A stretch of 64,000 nucleotides of DNA from Sinorhizobium shofinae. Lineage in GTDB: Bacteria; Pseudomonadota; Alphaproteobacteria; Rhizobiales; Rhizobiaceae. A model generated the notes under the pieces. That model did not search any database. It saw nothing but the letters and a program-made list of their open reading frames with translations, and was not told the origin of the DNA. This document shows positions 44,458 through 53,612 of the stretch, piece by piece (the stretch's first letter is position 1; each line of letters starts with the position of its first letter). The stretch is from positions 1 through 64,000 of the forward strand of contig MBFK01000100.1 of assembly GCA_001704765.1 (NCBI GenBank). Reading direction: 5' to 3'. The translations under genes were made by a program, and so were the position numbers.

Positions 44458-45442
44458 ACCGTTACTGTCCGTCAACAACCTGACGGTCGATCTACTGACT
44501 TCCAAATCAGCGGTGCGTCCGGTGGATGGTGTCAGCTACTCGGTCCGGCAAGGCGAGTGTCTTGCGATCGTCGGCGAAAGTGGCAGCGGCAAGACAGTGA
44601 TGAACTTCGCTCCGCTTGGGCTGATGCCAACCGGTGTGACAACGAACCTGTCCGGGTCGGTGCGGTTTGAGGGGCAGGAGTTAATTGGCCTTTCCGAACC
44701 CGAAATTCGAAGATTCCGCGGAAAGTCCATCGGGTTCATCTTCCAGGATCCGATGAGCGCCCTCAATCCTGTGCGACGCATCGGACGGCAGATCGCCGAA
44801 ATGGCGGAATTGCATCTCAACATGAGCCCTCGCGCAGCAGAGGCGAGAGCACTCGATCTCGTCAAGCTTGTGGGAATATCGGATCCGTCCGCTCGGCTAC
44901 GGCAGTTTCCGCACGAACTGTCGGGCGGGCTGAGGCAGCGTACTGTAATCGCCATTGCGCTTGCGGGGGAGCCGAAACTCCTGATCGCCGACGAGCCGAC
45001 AACCGCCCTCGACGTGACAGTTCAGGCGCAGATACTGCGCTTGCTCAAGGATCTGCAGCAGCGCCTCAACATGGCCATGGTGCTGATCACCCATGATATG
45101 GGTGTGGTCGCGGGGGCGGCGGACAATATCGTAGTTATGTACGCGGCCCGTGCCGCCGAACGAGGTCCGGTAGACAAGGTCCTGGTCAACCCTCGTCACC
45201 CCTACACCCAGGGCCTCATCAATGCGATCCCAAGACGGGAGGACCCAATCGGTTCCGAGTTCCGAGGCCTGCCCGGTGTGCCGCCGACGCTCGGTGCGCC
45301 GATCAATGGCTGCGCTTTCGCACCGCGCTGCGAACTCGCGGTGGCTGCATGCACTCGCAGCCGCCCTCCAATGGCGCCAGCTGTAGACAGCAAAGTCTCC
45401 GTTGCGTGCCCCGTCGTCAATCAAGGAAAGGCTGCCGCATGA
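44447..45442 (+). CDS. dppD: Dipeptide-type ABC ATPase (DppD family)
   Basis: This 331-residue ATPase has Walker A GESGSGKTV (about residue 44), Q loop FIFQDPMSALNP, signature LSGGLRQRT, Walker B LLIADEPTTALDVTVQ and His-loop ITHDMGVV. The C-terminal Cys-rich tail (GCAFAPRCELAVAAC) is the one expected for DppD/OppD and may bind an iron-sulfur cluster. It works with the DppF protein encoded next (ATGA overlap). Confidence 0.93.
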   Translation: MHNEPLLSVNNLTVDLLTSKSAVRPVDGVSYSVRQGECLAIVGESGSGKTVMNFAPLGLMPTGVTTNLSGSVRFEGQELIGLSEPEIRRFRGKSIGFIFQDPMSALNPVRRIGRQIAEMAELHLNMSPRAAEARALDLVKLVGISDPSARLRQFPHELSGGLRQRTVIAIALAGEPKLLIADEPTTALDVTVQAQILRLLKDLQQRLNMAMVLITHDMGVVAGAADNIVVMYAARAAERGPVDKVLVNPRHPYTQGLINAIPRREDPIGSEFRGLPGVPPTLGAPINGCAFAPRCELAVAACTRSRPPMAPAVDSKVSVACPVVNQGKAAA

Positions 45443-46446
45443 CACACGCGCCTGTTCTAAAAGTCGAAAACTTGCAGACGCGCTTCAAAAGCGTCCAGCG
45501 AGGCAAATATGTCCACGCGGTCGACGATGTTTCGATCGAGCTTTACCCAGGCGAAATCGTCGGCCTGGTCGGAGAGTCCGGCTGCGGAAAGTCGACGCTC
45601 GGGCGAACCATCGTGGGACTAGAGAAAGCAAGCAGCGGACGGGTGTTGCTCGACGGTGTGGATCTAAGTGCACTTTCCGGAGCCGCATTGCGCGACAGCC
45701 GCCGGGCGCTTCAATACGTGTTCCAGGATCCATATTCATGTCTGAACGATCGTCAAACGGTCGGCGAGGCTATTGATGAGGCTCTGATCATCGACGGTAC
45801 CAAGTCGCCGGACGAGCGAAATCGTCGCACCAGGGAGCTCTTGGATCAGGTCGGCCTGGCGTACGCAGTCAAGGACCGTCACACGCGGGAACTCTCTGGT
45901 GGCCAGCGCCAGCGCGTTGCCATTGCCAGATCGCTGGCGGTGAACCCGAGGGTGCTGATCTGCGACGAGCCGGTTAGCGCATTGGATCTTTCCATCCGCG
46001 CGCAGGTGATGAACCTCTTCCTTCGCTTACAGAAGGATCTGAGCGTGGCTTGCCTGTTTATCGCCCACGATCTTGCGCTGGTGCGGCAGGCGGCTTCCCG
46101 GGTCTACGTGATGTATCTCGGCAGGATCGTCGAGCAGGGGCCTTCCCAGGAACTATATGACCATCCTAGCCATCCTTACTCGCAGATGCTGCTAGCGTCC
46201 GTTCCCGAGGTTGATCCACGCGTTGAAAAGCTCCGCAGCGGGCCTTTGTTAATGGGAGAAGTCCCCAGTCCGACAAATCCGCCTTCCGGCTGCAGGTTCA
46301 GGACCCGCTGCCCGCTCGCTGTTGACGATTGCGCCAGAAGGACGCCGCCGTCACATGGTCTCGCGCCAGACCACAATGCCGCATGCGTCTTTGCGCCTGA
46401 TCTTCATGGAGGCAAGCGCTCGGCCCTTGTTCACCAGCCGGCATAG
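45439..46446 (+). CDS. dppF: Dipeptide-type ABC ATPase (DppF family)
   Basis: The product is 335 residues from ATG 45439, which overlaps the dppD stop (ATGA). It shows Walker A GESGCGKST, Q loop YVFQDPYSCLND, signature LSGGQRQR, Walker B LICDEPVSALDLSIRAQ, and the OppF/DppF tail with Cys pairs (GCRFRTRCPLAVDDC). It completes the importer DppB-C-D-F, whose binding-protein gene is frameshifted. A terminator lies downstream at 46613. Confidence 0.93.
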   Translation: MTHAPVLKVENLQTRFKSVQRGKYVHAVDDVSIELYPGEIVGLVGESGCGKSTLGRTIVGLEKASSGRVLLDGVDLSALSGAALRDSRRALQYVFQDPYSCLNDRQTVGEAIDEALIIDGTKSPDERNRRTRELLDQVGLAYAVKDRHTRELSGGQRQRVAIARSLAVNPRVLICDEPVSALDLSIRAQVMNLFLRLQKDLSVACLFIAHDLALVRQAASRVYVMYLGRIVEQGPSQELYDHPSHPYSQMLLASVPEVDPRVEKLRSGPLLMGEVPSPTNPPSGCRFRTRCPLAVDDCARRTPPSHGLAPDHNAACVFAPDLHGGKRSALVHQPA

Positions 46447-47013
46447 GAGTCGTCAGTGGAGAGCATTTTGGCCTGCGGGTGAGGTGACTTGCTGCTCTCG
46501 AGCGCGGCACTGAGCACGGATTTTGTGTGGTCGGCGACAGATCGACCCAATGCGCTTCACGGGCCATGTGTTTGTAATTCCCCGCGGGAGCGAGCCATCT
46601 TCCCGCCGACTAGCCCGGTATCTAGGTACCGGGCATTTTCTTGATGCGTAGATCGCGTTGAGCGACTGCTTGGGCGTGAAACCTGCAGTACGCCGCGACA
46701 GCGGGCGCATCGGCGACACGCAGTCGTGCGCCGACGCCTGCCGCCGATGCGCTACCGGCGGCTTAGAGAAGGCCAACCAGGGCCCGCCGTCTTATGCAGA
46801 ACGGACGGGCCTCTGACCGCCCGAACTTGGGAGTAAAGGCGGCTGGCAGTTGGCTTAACACGCGCCAAAACTCGTTGCTATTCTCCTTTTCGATGCAGCT
46901 CCGGCAGTAATACCCGTCCGCGGGGCGAGGGCCTCGCTGCTGACTCCCCCACTGGGCGAGCCAATCCCGATCTTCACGCGGTTTCAACCGCATCGGCAGG
47001 TATGAATGGGACG
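46447..47013. other. 567-bp gap between two convergent operons
   Basis: No supported gene. It contains the terminator at 46613-46640. A minus-strand frame near 46763-46993 has a YYCRSC motif but no start signal or family. The DppF gene enters from the left and the CynX-type MFS gene ends at its right. Confidence 0.45.
46613..46640 (+). terminator. Rho-independent terminator after the dppBCDF operon
   Basis: GCCCGGTA-TCTAGG-TACCGGGC is a perfect eight-bp stem with a six-base loop, followed by ATTTTCTT. It lies about 167 bp past the dppF stop and should end that operon's transcript. Confidence 0.7.
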
Positions 47014-48240
47014 CTATCGCTCCCTATGTTCATCGCCTCCAAGCTGAATCGGCAATTGTATCGCTTCGCCGTAACGCTTCGGATCGAACCGGAGATACAG
47101 GCACGACACCGCGGCCACGCAGACGAGATGCATGATCCAGCCCGCGGCGAAACTTCCGGTTAGCTGATGCAGTAAGGCAGTCGCAAACGGGCCGAGCGAT
47201 GCGATCAGGAAGCCGCCCCCCTGCATCAGTGCAACCAGCACACCCGCCTGCTCGGGCCGTGGTAGATGGTCGAGCGCTGTGATGATTGCGAGCGAGAAGC
47301 TTCCGCCGAGGCCTGCGCCGCAAATCCCGACCCAGAAAGCGGGTGTCGCCGTCGGCAGGAATGCTAATCCGGCAAAACCCGCCGCCTGCATCAGCAATGT
47401 CAGGTAGAGCCAGGAGCGGCGATCGACGCTCCGTCGTGCCAGGATCGGCAACACAAGTGCCGACGCCGCCTGAGAGACCGCCATTAGCGCCACCAGATCT
47501 CCGCTCTCGGCGCTGCTCCAGCCGAGCGCCTGAAAATATGAGGCAAGCCAAGCGACCATCGACGAGTAGCCGCCATTCACCAGGCCGAAGGTCAAGGTCA
47601 GCGTATAGGTTCGCGGACGGCGAAGCAGCAGTCCGGTCAAGGGCCTGTCGGGCCTTGAGGCTCTCGAATCCGACAGGACGAAGAGAGCCACGCAGAAGGC
47701 GACGGCCGTCGGTGCAGCAAGCCATGCAAGTGCTTCCCGCCACGGATATCCGCGATTGACGATCAAAGGCGTGAGCCGCGCGCCCAATGCGCCGCCGCCC
47801 ATGAGCATGGAGGAATAGAGGCCGGTAACCGCCGGTATGCTGCGCGGGAACTCCGCTTTGATGATCCCTGGAAAGACGGCCTGGATAAAGGCGACACCCA
47901 CCCCGCACAAGCCGGCGGTCAGCACGAAGGACAACCCACCAGGAGCAATCAGCCTGAGAAGTGATCCTGCGGCCAGGAGGGCAAGGGCGGCCAGTATGCC
48001 GCGGCGGGTACCGACAGCCGTCTGAATGCCGGGTGCGGCGAATGCACCGATACCCATCAGCATTATCGGCAGCAGGGTCAGCAGCGCCAGAATGCCGTAG
48101 CTCATGCCTGTGTCGGCGACGATGTTGGTCAGCACTGGTCCCGGTGCGGTCAGAAACGGCCGCAGATTGATCGCGATCAGGACGACAAGAGCAAGCAGCA
48201 TCCAGCGCCGGCCCGCTGCAGGCTGGGTAACCTTCCTCAT
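47014..48240 (-). CDS. CynX/NimT-family MFS transporter
   Basis: This 408-residue protein has twelve predicted helices. The opening LVVLIAINLRPFLTAPGPVL is the CynX/NimT hallmark (a conserved NLRP after TM1); members move cyanate, nitroimidazole or related small molecules. It is the last gene of the leftward operon containing a Dpp importer and an amidohydrolase. It may export a product or import a second nitrogen substrate. The start ATG at 48240 is 90 bp after the amidohydrolase stop. Confidence 0.88.
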   Translation of the reverse strand: MRKVTQPAAGRRWMLLALVVLIAINLRPFLTAPGPVLTNIVADTGMSYGILALLTLLPIMLMGIGAFAAPGIQTAVGTRRGILAALALLAAGSLLRLIAPGGLSFVLTAGLCGVGVAFIQAVFPGIIKAEFPRSIPAVTGLYSSMLMGGGALGARLTPLIVNRGYPWREALAWLAAPTAVAFCVALFVLSDSRASRPDRPLTGLLLRRPRTYTLTLTFGLVNGGYSSMVAWLASYFQALGWSSAESGDLVALMAVSQAASALVLPILARRSVDRRSWLYLTLLMQAAGFAGLAFLPTATPAFWVGICGAGLGGSFSLAIITALDHLPRPEQAGVLVALMQGGGFLIASLGPFATALLHQLTGSFAAGWIMHLVCVAAVSCLYLRFDPKRYGEAIQLPIQLGGDEHRER

Positions 48241-48330
48241 ATTCTGGTGTTCCTCGTTTCGGGCGGGCGGTCTCGCAGGCTAGCGAGTGGCTCCGGCTGC
48301 CCGAGGGCTCGGCCCCCGGCAGTCGGCTTC

Positions 48331-49773
48331 CTATTCGATCAAGTCCGTGTCGCGGCTCTGCCGCCAGAACATTGTCGGCGTCTTCAGCGAATCCCGGAGG
48401 CCCAGCCGGTCGATCATCAGATCCGTCTCCCGTTGCGCGGCATCGAGGATGGCATCCTGATCGACATTCACCGGATTGCGGTCGCGCAGCAACACCCGTC
48501 CTCCGACAAGCACGGTGTGGACGTCGTTGCCGTTGGCGAAACAAGTGACGCGGAATTCCGGCATGTTGGCCGGATAGAGATGGGGACGCCGCAGGTCAAC
48601 GAGAATGATGTCCGCCTTCTTGCCCGGTTCCAGGGAGCCGATCTCATGGTCGAGACCCAGAACGCGCGCACCGTCGATCGTGCACATCTCCAGAACCTTG
48701 CCCGGCGGGAGCCAGCTCGGATCATGGAAATAGGTCCGGTGATAATGCATGGATTGCTGCATGTGGCGGAACATGTCTGCCGACCGGTCGGGCGCGGTCG
48801 CGTCCGAGCCGATGGCAACGACGACGCCGGCATCGAGCAGTTCGGGAACCGGGCAGCGCGCGAGAATGGCGGCCACTGCGCTCGGATTGTGCACGATGCA
48901 TGTGCCGGTTTCGGCGCAGATCGCGATTTCCGTCTCGTCGAGGCCGGTGGCGTGAGACAGAAGCGTACGCGGCCCGAGAATGCCAATCTCCTGCGCGATC
49001 CGGACGCTGCCATTGGTATGGCCGTCCTGCGTGAAGACGAGGCCGCGCTCTTCGGCAAGCCATTTGACCTTGCGCGACTGGGCGATCGCCTCCTCGGCGC
49101 CGGGGCGTTCGAGATGTTCCTGATGCAGCGTGGGCGTCAGCAGGGCGACATGCAGACGATCCTCATGGCTGCGATGCCAGCGATCGACCAGCGTCTGGCA
49201 GGTGGCGAATTGCTGGTCAAAGGACACCGGATAATCGGTGCGGACCGAGCCATCCCAGCTTGCATAGATCAACGGATGCGGGGGGCGTGTGGTGCCGACG
49301 GCGACTACGGAGCGCGTGCCTATGCCGAGCACGCCTTCCATATGGGCATCGCCATACTCCGCCGTATCCGTGCGCATCACCGAATCGCCGCCGCCCAGCA
49401 GCGAAACGCCGGTGGTGACGCCGAAGCGCAGGCGCTCCAGCGCGGCAAGCTGCGCCTCCGCATACCAGAAGTCCGGCGTCGAGCCGACCGTATAGGCGCC
49501 CTGACAGGCGCGGTACCAGGGCTCGCTTCGCCCGCCGCCCATGGTTTTGATGAGCCCGTGACCGGCATGGGCGTGGCTGTCGACGAAACCCGGCATGATC
49601 GCCATGCCGCGGGCATCGATCGTCTCGGGAGCGGCATGATCCCGCGCCACCTGTTTGGACGGCCCCACGGCGACGATGCGATCGCCTTCGATTGCGACTG
49701 CGCCATCGGGAATGATCCGCCGCTCGGGATCGATGGCGATCACGACGCCGTTTCTAATGAGGATATCCGCCAT
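48331..49773 (-). CDS. Amidohydrolase (ATZ/TRZ-type deaminase/chlorohydrolase)
   Basis: This 480-residue enzyme of the amidohydrolase superfamily shows metal site HxH in FVDSHAHAGHGL (about residue 64), further His in LSHATGLDETE and catalytic Asp in AIGSDATAPDRS (about residue 330). The closing beta-domain (GSLEPGKKADIILVDLRRPHLYP) is standard. Relatives deaminate or dechlorinate heterocycles. It has a clear paralogue at 55350-56717 across the divergent promoter (same HAHAGH motif). It starts four bases after the ATPase stop, so import and hydrolysis are coupled. Confidence 0.91.
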   Translation of the reverse strand: MADILIRNGVVIAIDPERRIIPDGAVAIEGDRIVAVGPSKQVARDHAAPETIDARGMAIMPGFVDSHAHAGHGLIKTMGGGRSEPWYRACQGAYTVGSTPDFWYAEAQLAALERLRFGVTTGVSLLGGGDSVMRTDTAEYGDAHMEGVLGIGTRSVVAVGTTRPPHPLIYASWDGSVRTDYPVSFDQQFATCQTLVDRWHRSHEDRLHVALLTPTLHQEHLERPGAEEAIAQSRKVKWLAEERGLVFTQDGHTNGSVRIAQEIGILGPRTLLSHATGLDETEIAICAETGTCIVHNPSAVAAILARCPVPELLDAGVVVAIGSDATAPDRSADMFRHMQQSMHYHRTYFHDPSWLPPGKVLEMCTIDGARVLGLDHEIGSLEPGKKADIILVDLRRPHLYPANMPEFRVTCFANGNDVHTVLVGGRVLLRDRNPVNVDQDAILDAAQRETDLMIDRLGLRDSLKTPTMFWRQSRDTDLIE

Positions 49774-49777
49774 GGCT

Positions 49778-51508
49778 TTAACGTCTCAGGCTTGTTGCGT
49801 TGCTCTCGTTGCAAAGAATACGGTCGAGCGACGGCGCGAGGCGCAAGAGCTCACGCGTGTAGTCGTGCTTGGGCGCAGTGAACAAGGTTTCGGTGTCGGC
49901 GAGTTCGACGATCTCTCCCGCTTTCATCACGGCGACGCGGTCGCACATCTGCCGGATCACCGCCAGGTCATGGCTGATGAACAGCATGGAGAGACCGGCG
50001 AGATCGCGCAGATCCTTCAAGAGATTGAGAAGCTGGGCCTGCACCGACACGTCGAGCGCCGAGGTCGGTTCGTCGCAGATCAGCATGGACGGCCGAGGTC
50101 CGAGAGCTCTCGCGATGGCGATACGCTGCCGCTGGCCACCAGAAAAGGCGTGGGAGAAGCGTGTGCCGGTCTCCGCCGGCAGGCCGACTGCCTCCAGCAA
50201 GGTCCGGGCGTCTTGCCGGGCCTGTTCGGCGGTGGAGGCGAGGTTGTAGAACAGGATAGGCTCGGCGATCGTCGCATTGATGCGCAGTCTGGGATTGAGC
50301 GCCGAATACGGATCCTGGAACACCATCTGCAGCGACTGGCGGACGGATTTGCCGCGGCGGGCGCCGAGCGCGGTGCCCTGAAAGTCTATGTCGCCTGAGC
50401 TTTGGGTGACGAGACCGGCAATCGTGTTGGCGACGGTCGTCTTGCCGCAGCCGGACTCGCCGACAAGGCCGAAAATCTCGCCGCGGCGCACATCGAAGGA
50501 CACGTCCTTGACGGCCTTGAAGACTGACGCCTTGCGACCGGGGATCAGCGAATGCCGGCCGTATTCCACGCACAGGTTGCGCACGTCGAGGATGACATCG
50601 CCCGTCCGGGCGGTGTCGCCCTTGGTGCTGTTGCGGCGCACGGCATCGCGCGCCTTGCGAGTCGTTTTCGTTTCATCGCTTGGAACCGGCAGGCGTTCAA
50701 GCCGAGTGTCGATCGGGGGCACGGCCGAAATCAGCGTGCGGGCATAGGGCGCTTTCGGCGCGGTCAGCACCTCGAGTGCGGACCCGCTTTCCACCACGTC
50801 GCCATTCTGCATGATCGTGACGCGGTCGGCGATTTCAGCGACCACGCCCATATTGTGGGTGACCAGCAACACGCCGACACCGCGCGCATCGGCAAGCTCG
50901 CGGATCAGTTTGAGGATCTGCGCCTGCACCGAGACGTCGAGCGCCGTTGTCGGCTCGTCGGCGACGATCAGCTTGGGATCGCAGGCGAGCGCTGTCGCAA
51001 TGACGACGCGCTGGCGCTGGCCGCCCGACAACTGGTGCGGATAGCTGCCCAGCCGGCGCTCCGGCTCGGGGATGCCGACGGCCTTCATCAGATCGAGCGC
51101 CCGGGCCCGTGCCTCGCGGCCGCTGATATTGAGATGGGTGAGCATTCCTTCGCACAGCTGGCTTTCCACCGTGAACAGCGGATTGAGACTGGTCATCGGG
51201 TCCTGGAAGATCGCGCCGACGTCGCGGCCGGGTATGATTCCTTCGGTGCGGCCGGTCCGCACGTCAATCGGCTTTCCGGCGATGCTGATCGAACCGGCGA
51301 CGATCTTGCCAGGGGCCTGCAAAAGACCCATAAGCGCGTTGCCGACCGTGGTCTTGCCAGCGCCGGACTCGCCGACGAGGGCGTGGATCTCGCCGGGCTG
51401 GATGGTCAGATCGATGTTCTTGACCGCCGTCAGCGTGCTGCCGTTGGCGAGCGGATATTCAACCCGCAGATTCCTGATGTCGAGGACGGGTGGCGAGGTG
51501 TTTGTCAT
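49778..51508 (-). CDS. Dipeptide-type ABC ATPase, fused DppD-DppF
   Basis: The 576-residue protein carries two complete ABC modules in one chain. The first has [17 protein letters not shown] and IVADEPTTALDVSVQ; the second has GESGCGKTT, FSGGQRQR and LICDEPTSALDVSVQ. A basic linker near residues 280-305 (TRKARDAVRRNS) separates them. This fused form is common in rhizobial Dpp/Gsi-like importers and replaces two ATPase subunits. The start overlaps the permease stop (TGATG). Confidence 0.93.
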   Translation of the reverse strand: MTNTSPPVLDIRNLRVEYPLANGSTLTAVKNIDLTIQPGEIHALVGESGAGKTTVGNALMGLLQAPGKIVAGSISIAGKPIDVRTGRTEGIIPGRDVGAIFQDPMTSLNPLFTVESQLCEGMLTHLNISGREARARALDLMKAVGIPEPERRLGSYPHQLSGGQRQRVVIATALACDPKLIVADEPTTALDVSVQAQILKLIRELADARGVGVLLVTHNMGVVAEIADRVTIMQNGDVVESGSALEVLTAPKAPYARTLISAVPPIDTRLERLPVPSDETKTTRKARDAVRRNSTKGDTARTGDVILDVRNLCVEYGRHSLIPGRKASVFKAVKDVSFDVRRGEIFGLVGESGCGKTTVANTIAGLVTQSSGDIDFQGTALGARRGKSVRQSLQMVFQDPYSALNPRLRINATIAEPILFYNLASTAEQARQDARTLLEAVGLPAETGTRFSHAFSGGQRQRIAIARALGPRPSMLICDEPTSALDVSVQAQLLNLLKDLRDLAGLSMLFISHDLAVIRQMCDRVAVMKAGEIVELADTETLFTAPKHDYTRELLRLAPSLDRILCNESNATSLRR

Positions 51509-52404
51509 CAGCGTGCCATCAGTTTGGGGTTGAAGCGATCGCGGAGGTAGTCACCGATCACGTTGACCGCCAGCACTAGAATGACCAGGACGGCGGCCGG
51601 CATGACGGCGATCCACCACAGGCCGGAAAACAGGAACTGGTTGCCGATGCGGATTAGTGTGCCGAGCGACGGATAGGTGGGGGGCATGCCGGCACCGAGG
51701 AAGGACAGCGTCGCCTCGGTCAGGATCGCGCCCGCCAGATTTATGGTGGAGATCACCATAACGGAACTCATGACGTTCGGCAGAATGTGGCGCATCATGA
51801 TGCGGCCGGACGGCAGGCCGATGACCTTGGCCGCACGCACGTAGTCGCGGGCGACCTCCACCATGGTGGAGGCGCGTACCGTGCGGGCATATTGCACCCA
51901 TTCGTTGACGGCGATCGCGAAGATCAGGATGACCGGCGCCCAGAGCAGAACGGTGTCGGCGCTGAGTTGGGCGCGGGCGATGCCGCTGATCAGCAGCGCC
52001 ACGAGGATCGTGGGGAAGCTGACAAGTACATCGGCGAAGCGCATCACGATACTGTCGACAACGCCTCCGAAAAAGCCGGAGATCAGACCGAGGACGACGC
52101 CCACGGCGGCCGCGAACAGAACCGCGCCAAGCCCGATGAGAATGGAAATCCTGAGGCCGAAAAGGATGACGGAAACCAGATCGCGCCCCTGATTGTCGGT
52201 ACCGAGCAGGAAGCGTGAATCGCCCCCTTCCATGAAGGCAGGCGGAATTTCCATGTCCATGAGCGAATAGGAGGAGACGTCGCGCGGATCCATCGGCGCG
52301 ATCATCGGCGCGAAGATGACCAGGACCACCACGATGGCCAGGATCAGGCCGGCGATCATGACGGAAACCGGGGGAAGCCGGTGCAGCAGGGATTGCCAAG
52401 CCAT
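51508..52404 (-). CDS. Dipeptide-type ABC permease (DppC family)
   Basis: The product is 298 residues from ATG 52404, which overlaps the preceding permease stop (TAATG). The family segment RFLLGTDNQGRDLVSVILFG follows TM1; the docking loop is YVRAAKVIGLPSGRIMMRHI near residue 190. Six helices are predicted. The open frame to 53511 upstream is a shadow of the other permease gene. Confidence 0.93.
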   Translation of the reverse strand: MAWQSLLHRLPPVSVMIAGLILAIVVVLVIFAPMIAPMDPRDVSSYSLMDMEIPPAFMEGGDSRFLLGTDNQGRDLVSVILFGLRISILIGLGAVLFAAAVGVVLGLISGFFGGVVDSIVMRFADVLVSFPTILVALLISGIARAQLSADTVLLWAPVILIFAIAVNEWVQYARTVRASTMVEVARDYVRAAKVIGLPSGRIMMRHILPNVMSSVMVISTINLAGAILTEATLSFLGAGMPPTYPSLGTLIRIGNQFLFSGLWWIAVMPAAVLVILVLAVNVIGDYLRDRFNPKLMAR

Positions 52405-53369
52405 TATTTTGTCCTCAGCCGGGGATCGATAAAGGTGTAGAGGACGTCGACGATCATGTTGATCAGCACGAAGAGAAAGCCGACGAACAGCAGATAGGCC
52501 GCAAGAACCGGGACGTCCGGATAGCCGACGGCGTTGGTAAACAGCAGGCCCATGCCCGGCCATTGAAACACCGTTTCGGTTACGATGGCGAAGGCGATGA
52601 GCTGGCCGATTTGCAGGCCGGTGACGGTGACGACCGGCATCAAGGCATTCCGCAGCGCCAGACGCCCGTAGATATAGGACCGGGGCAGGCCGCGCGCGAA
52701 GGCGAAACGGATGTAGTCGGAGGAGAGCACGTCGATCATTTCGGACCGAACCAGCCGCATGATCAGCGTCAGCTGGAAGAGTGCCAGGGTAATCGACGGC
52801 AGGATCAGGGATTTCAGGCCCGAGGCCGTCAGAAAGCCGGATTGCCAGAAGCCGAGATCGACTAGATCGCCCCGCCCGGACGAGGGTAGCCAGCGCAAAT
52901 TCACCGCAAAGATCAGGATCAGCAACAGGCCGGTGACGAATGTCGGCATCGAAATGCCGACCAGCGTCATCGATTGCGTCAGCCGTGAGAGGACCGCCTG
53001 GGGCTTCAGTGCGCAGAGCACGCCGAGCGGAATGCCGATGGCGAGCGCCATCACGGTCGCGATTATGACCAGCTCCAACGTTGCGGGCAGCCTGCTCATC
53101 AGCAGGCTGGCGACCGGCTGCTGGTAGCGGAAGCTCGTGCCGAGATCGCCGCGCAGCACCCGGCCCACGAATTCGATGAATTGCAGCACCAGCGGCTTGT
53201 CGAGGCCGAGCGTGGCGCGAAGCGCATCCTTCTCGGCCTGAGTCGCGCCTTCGCGGACCATCGCGGCAACCGGATCGCCGACGAACCGGAACATGATGAA
53301 TGCGATGGCCGTCACCGCAAGCATGACGAGGAGGGCCTGAAGAAGCCTTACCGATAGAATTCTGATCAT
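52404..53369 (-). CDS. Dipeptide-type ABC permease (DppB family)
   Basis: This 321-residue protein starts MIRILSVRLLQALLVMLAVT, the usual first helix of DppB. A large periplasmic loop follows (TLGLDKPLVLQFIEFVGRVLRG), then FRYQQPV. The docking loop DYIRFAFARGLPRSYIYGRL lies near residue 225. It is coupled to the DppC partner by a TAATG overlap. The 243-bp gap to the binding-protein gene holds a stem-loop but no gene. Confidence 0.93.
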   Translation of the reverse strand: MIRILSVRLLQALLVMLAVTAIAFIMFRFVGDPVAAMVREGATQAEKDALRATLGLDKPLVLQFIEFVGRVLRGDLGTSFRYQQPVASLLMSRLPATLELVIIATVMALAIGIPLGVLCALKPQAVLSRLTQSMTLVGISMPTFVTGLLLILIFAVNLRWLPSSGRGDLVDLGFWQSGFLTASGLKSLILPSITLALFQLTLIMRLVRSEMIDVLSSDYIRFAFARGLPRSYIYGRLALRNALMPVVTVTGLQIGQLIAFAIVTETVFQWPGMGLLFTNAVGYPDVPVLAAYLLFVGFLFVLINMIVDVLYTFIDPRLRTK

Positions 53370-53522
53370 CAGGATATACCTTGCACGGAGCGTGGCCGGG
53401 CCGGTAAGGGGCGGAAACCGCGCTCATTTGCTCCACTGTCTTCCACCCCGCTTTCGGAATGTGGAAAGGAGCGAACCCGAATGGGTGCGACATCAAGAGC
53501 GCCCAACCCATCGGATGGTTCA

Positions 53523-53549
53523 GATCAGGTGATTTTTTACCGCCTGATC
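53523..53549. other. Stem-loops between binding-protein and permease genes
   Basis: GATCAGG (53523-53529) pairs with CCTGATC (53543-53549) around a T-rich loop. A second short hairpin (GGGGT-GCGCG-ACCCC) follows directly. They lie just after the minus-strand binding-protein gene and could protect its mRNA or attenuate the downstream genes. Confidence 0.5.
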
Positions 53550-53612
53550 GGGGTGCGCGACCCCAAAAGCCTATCGTCTTTCGGGATCGCGCCTCGGGAG
53601 GACCCTTGCGAC

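Noticed and set aside
46763-46993. Minus-strand ORF with a YYCRSC motif
   Set aside because: Single short motif, no ribosome binding site and no family; probably chance.
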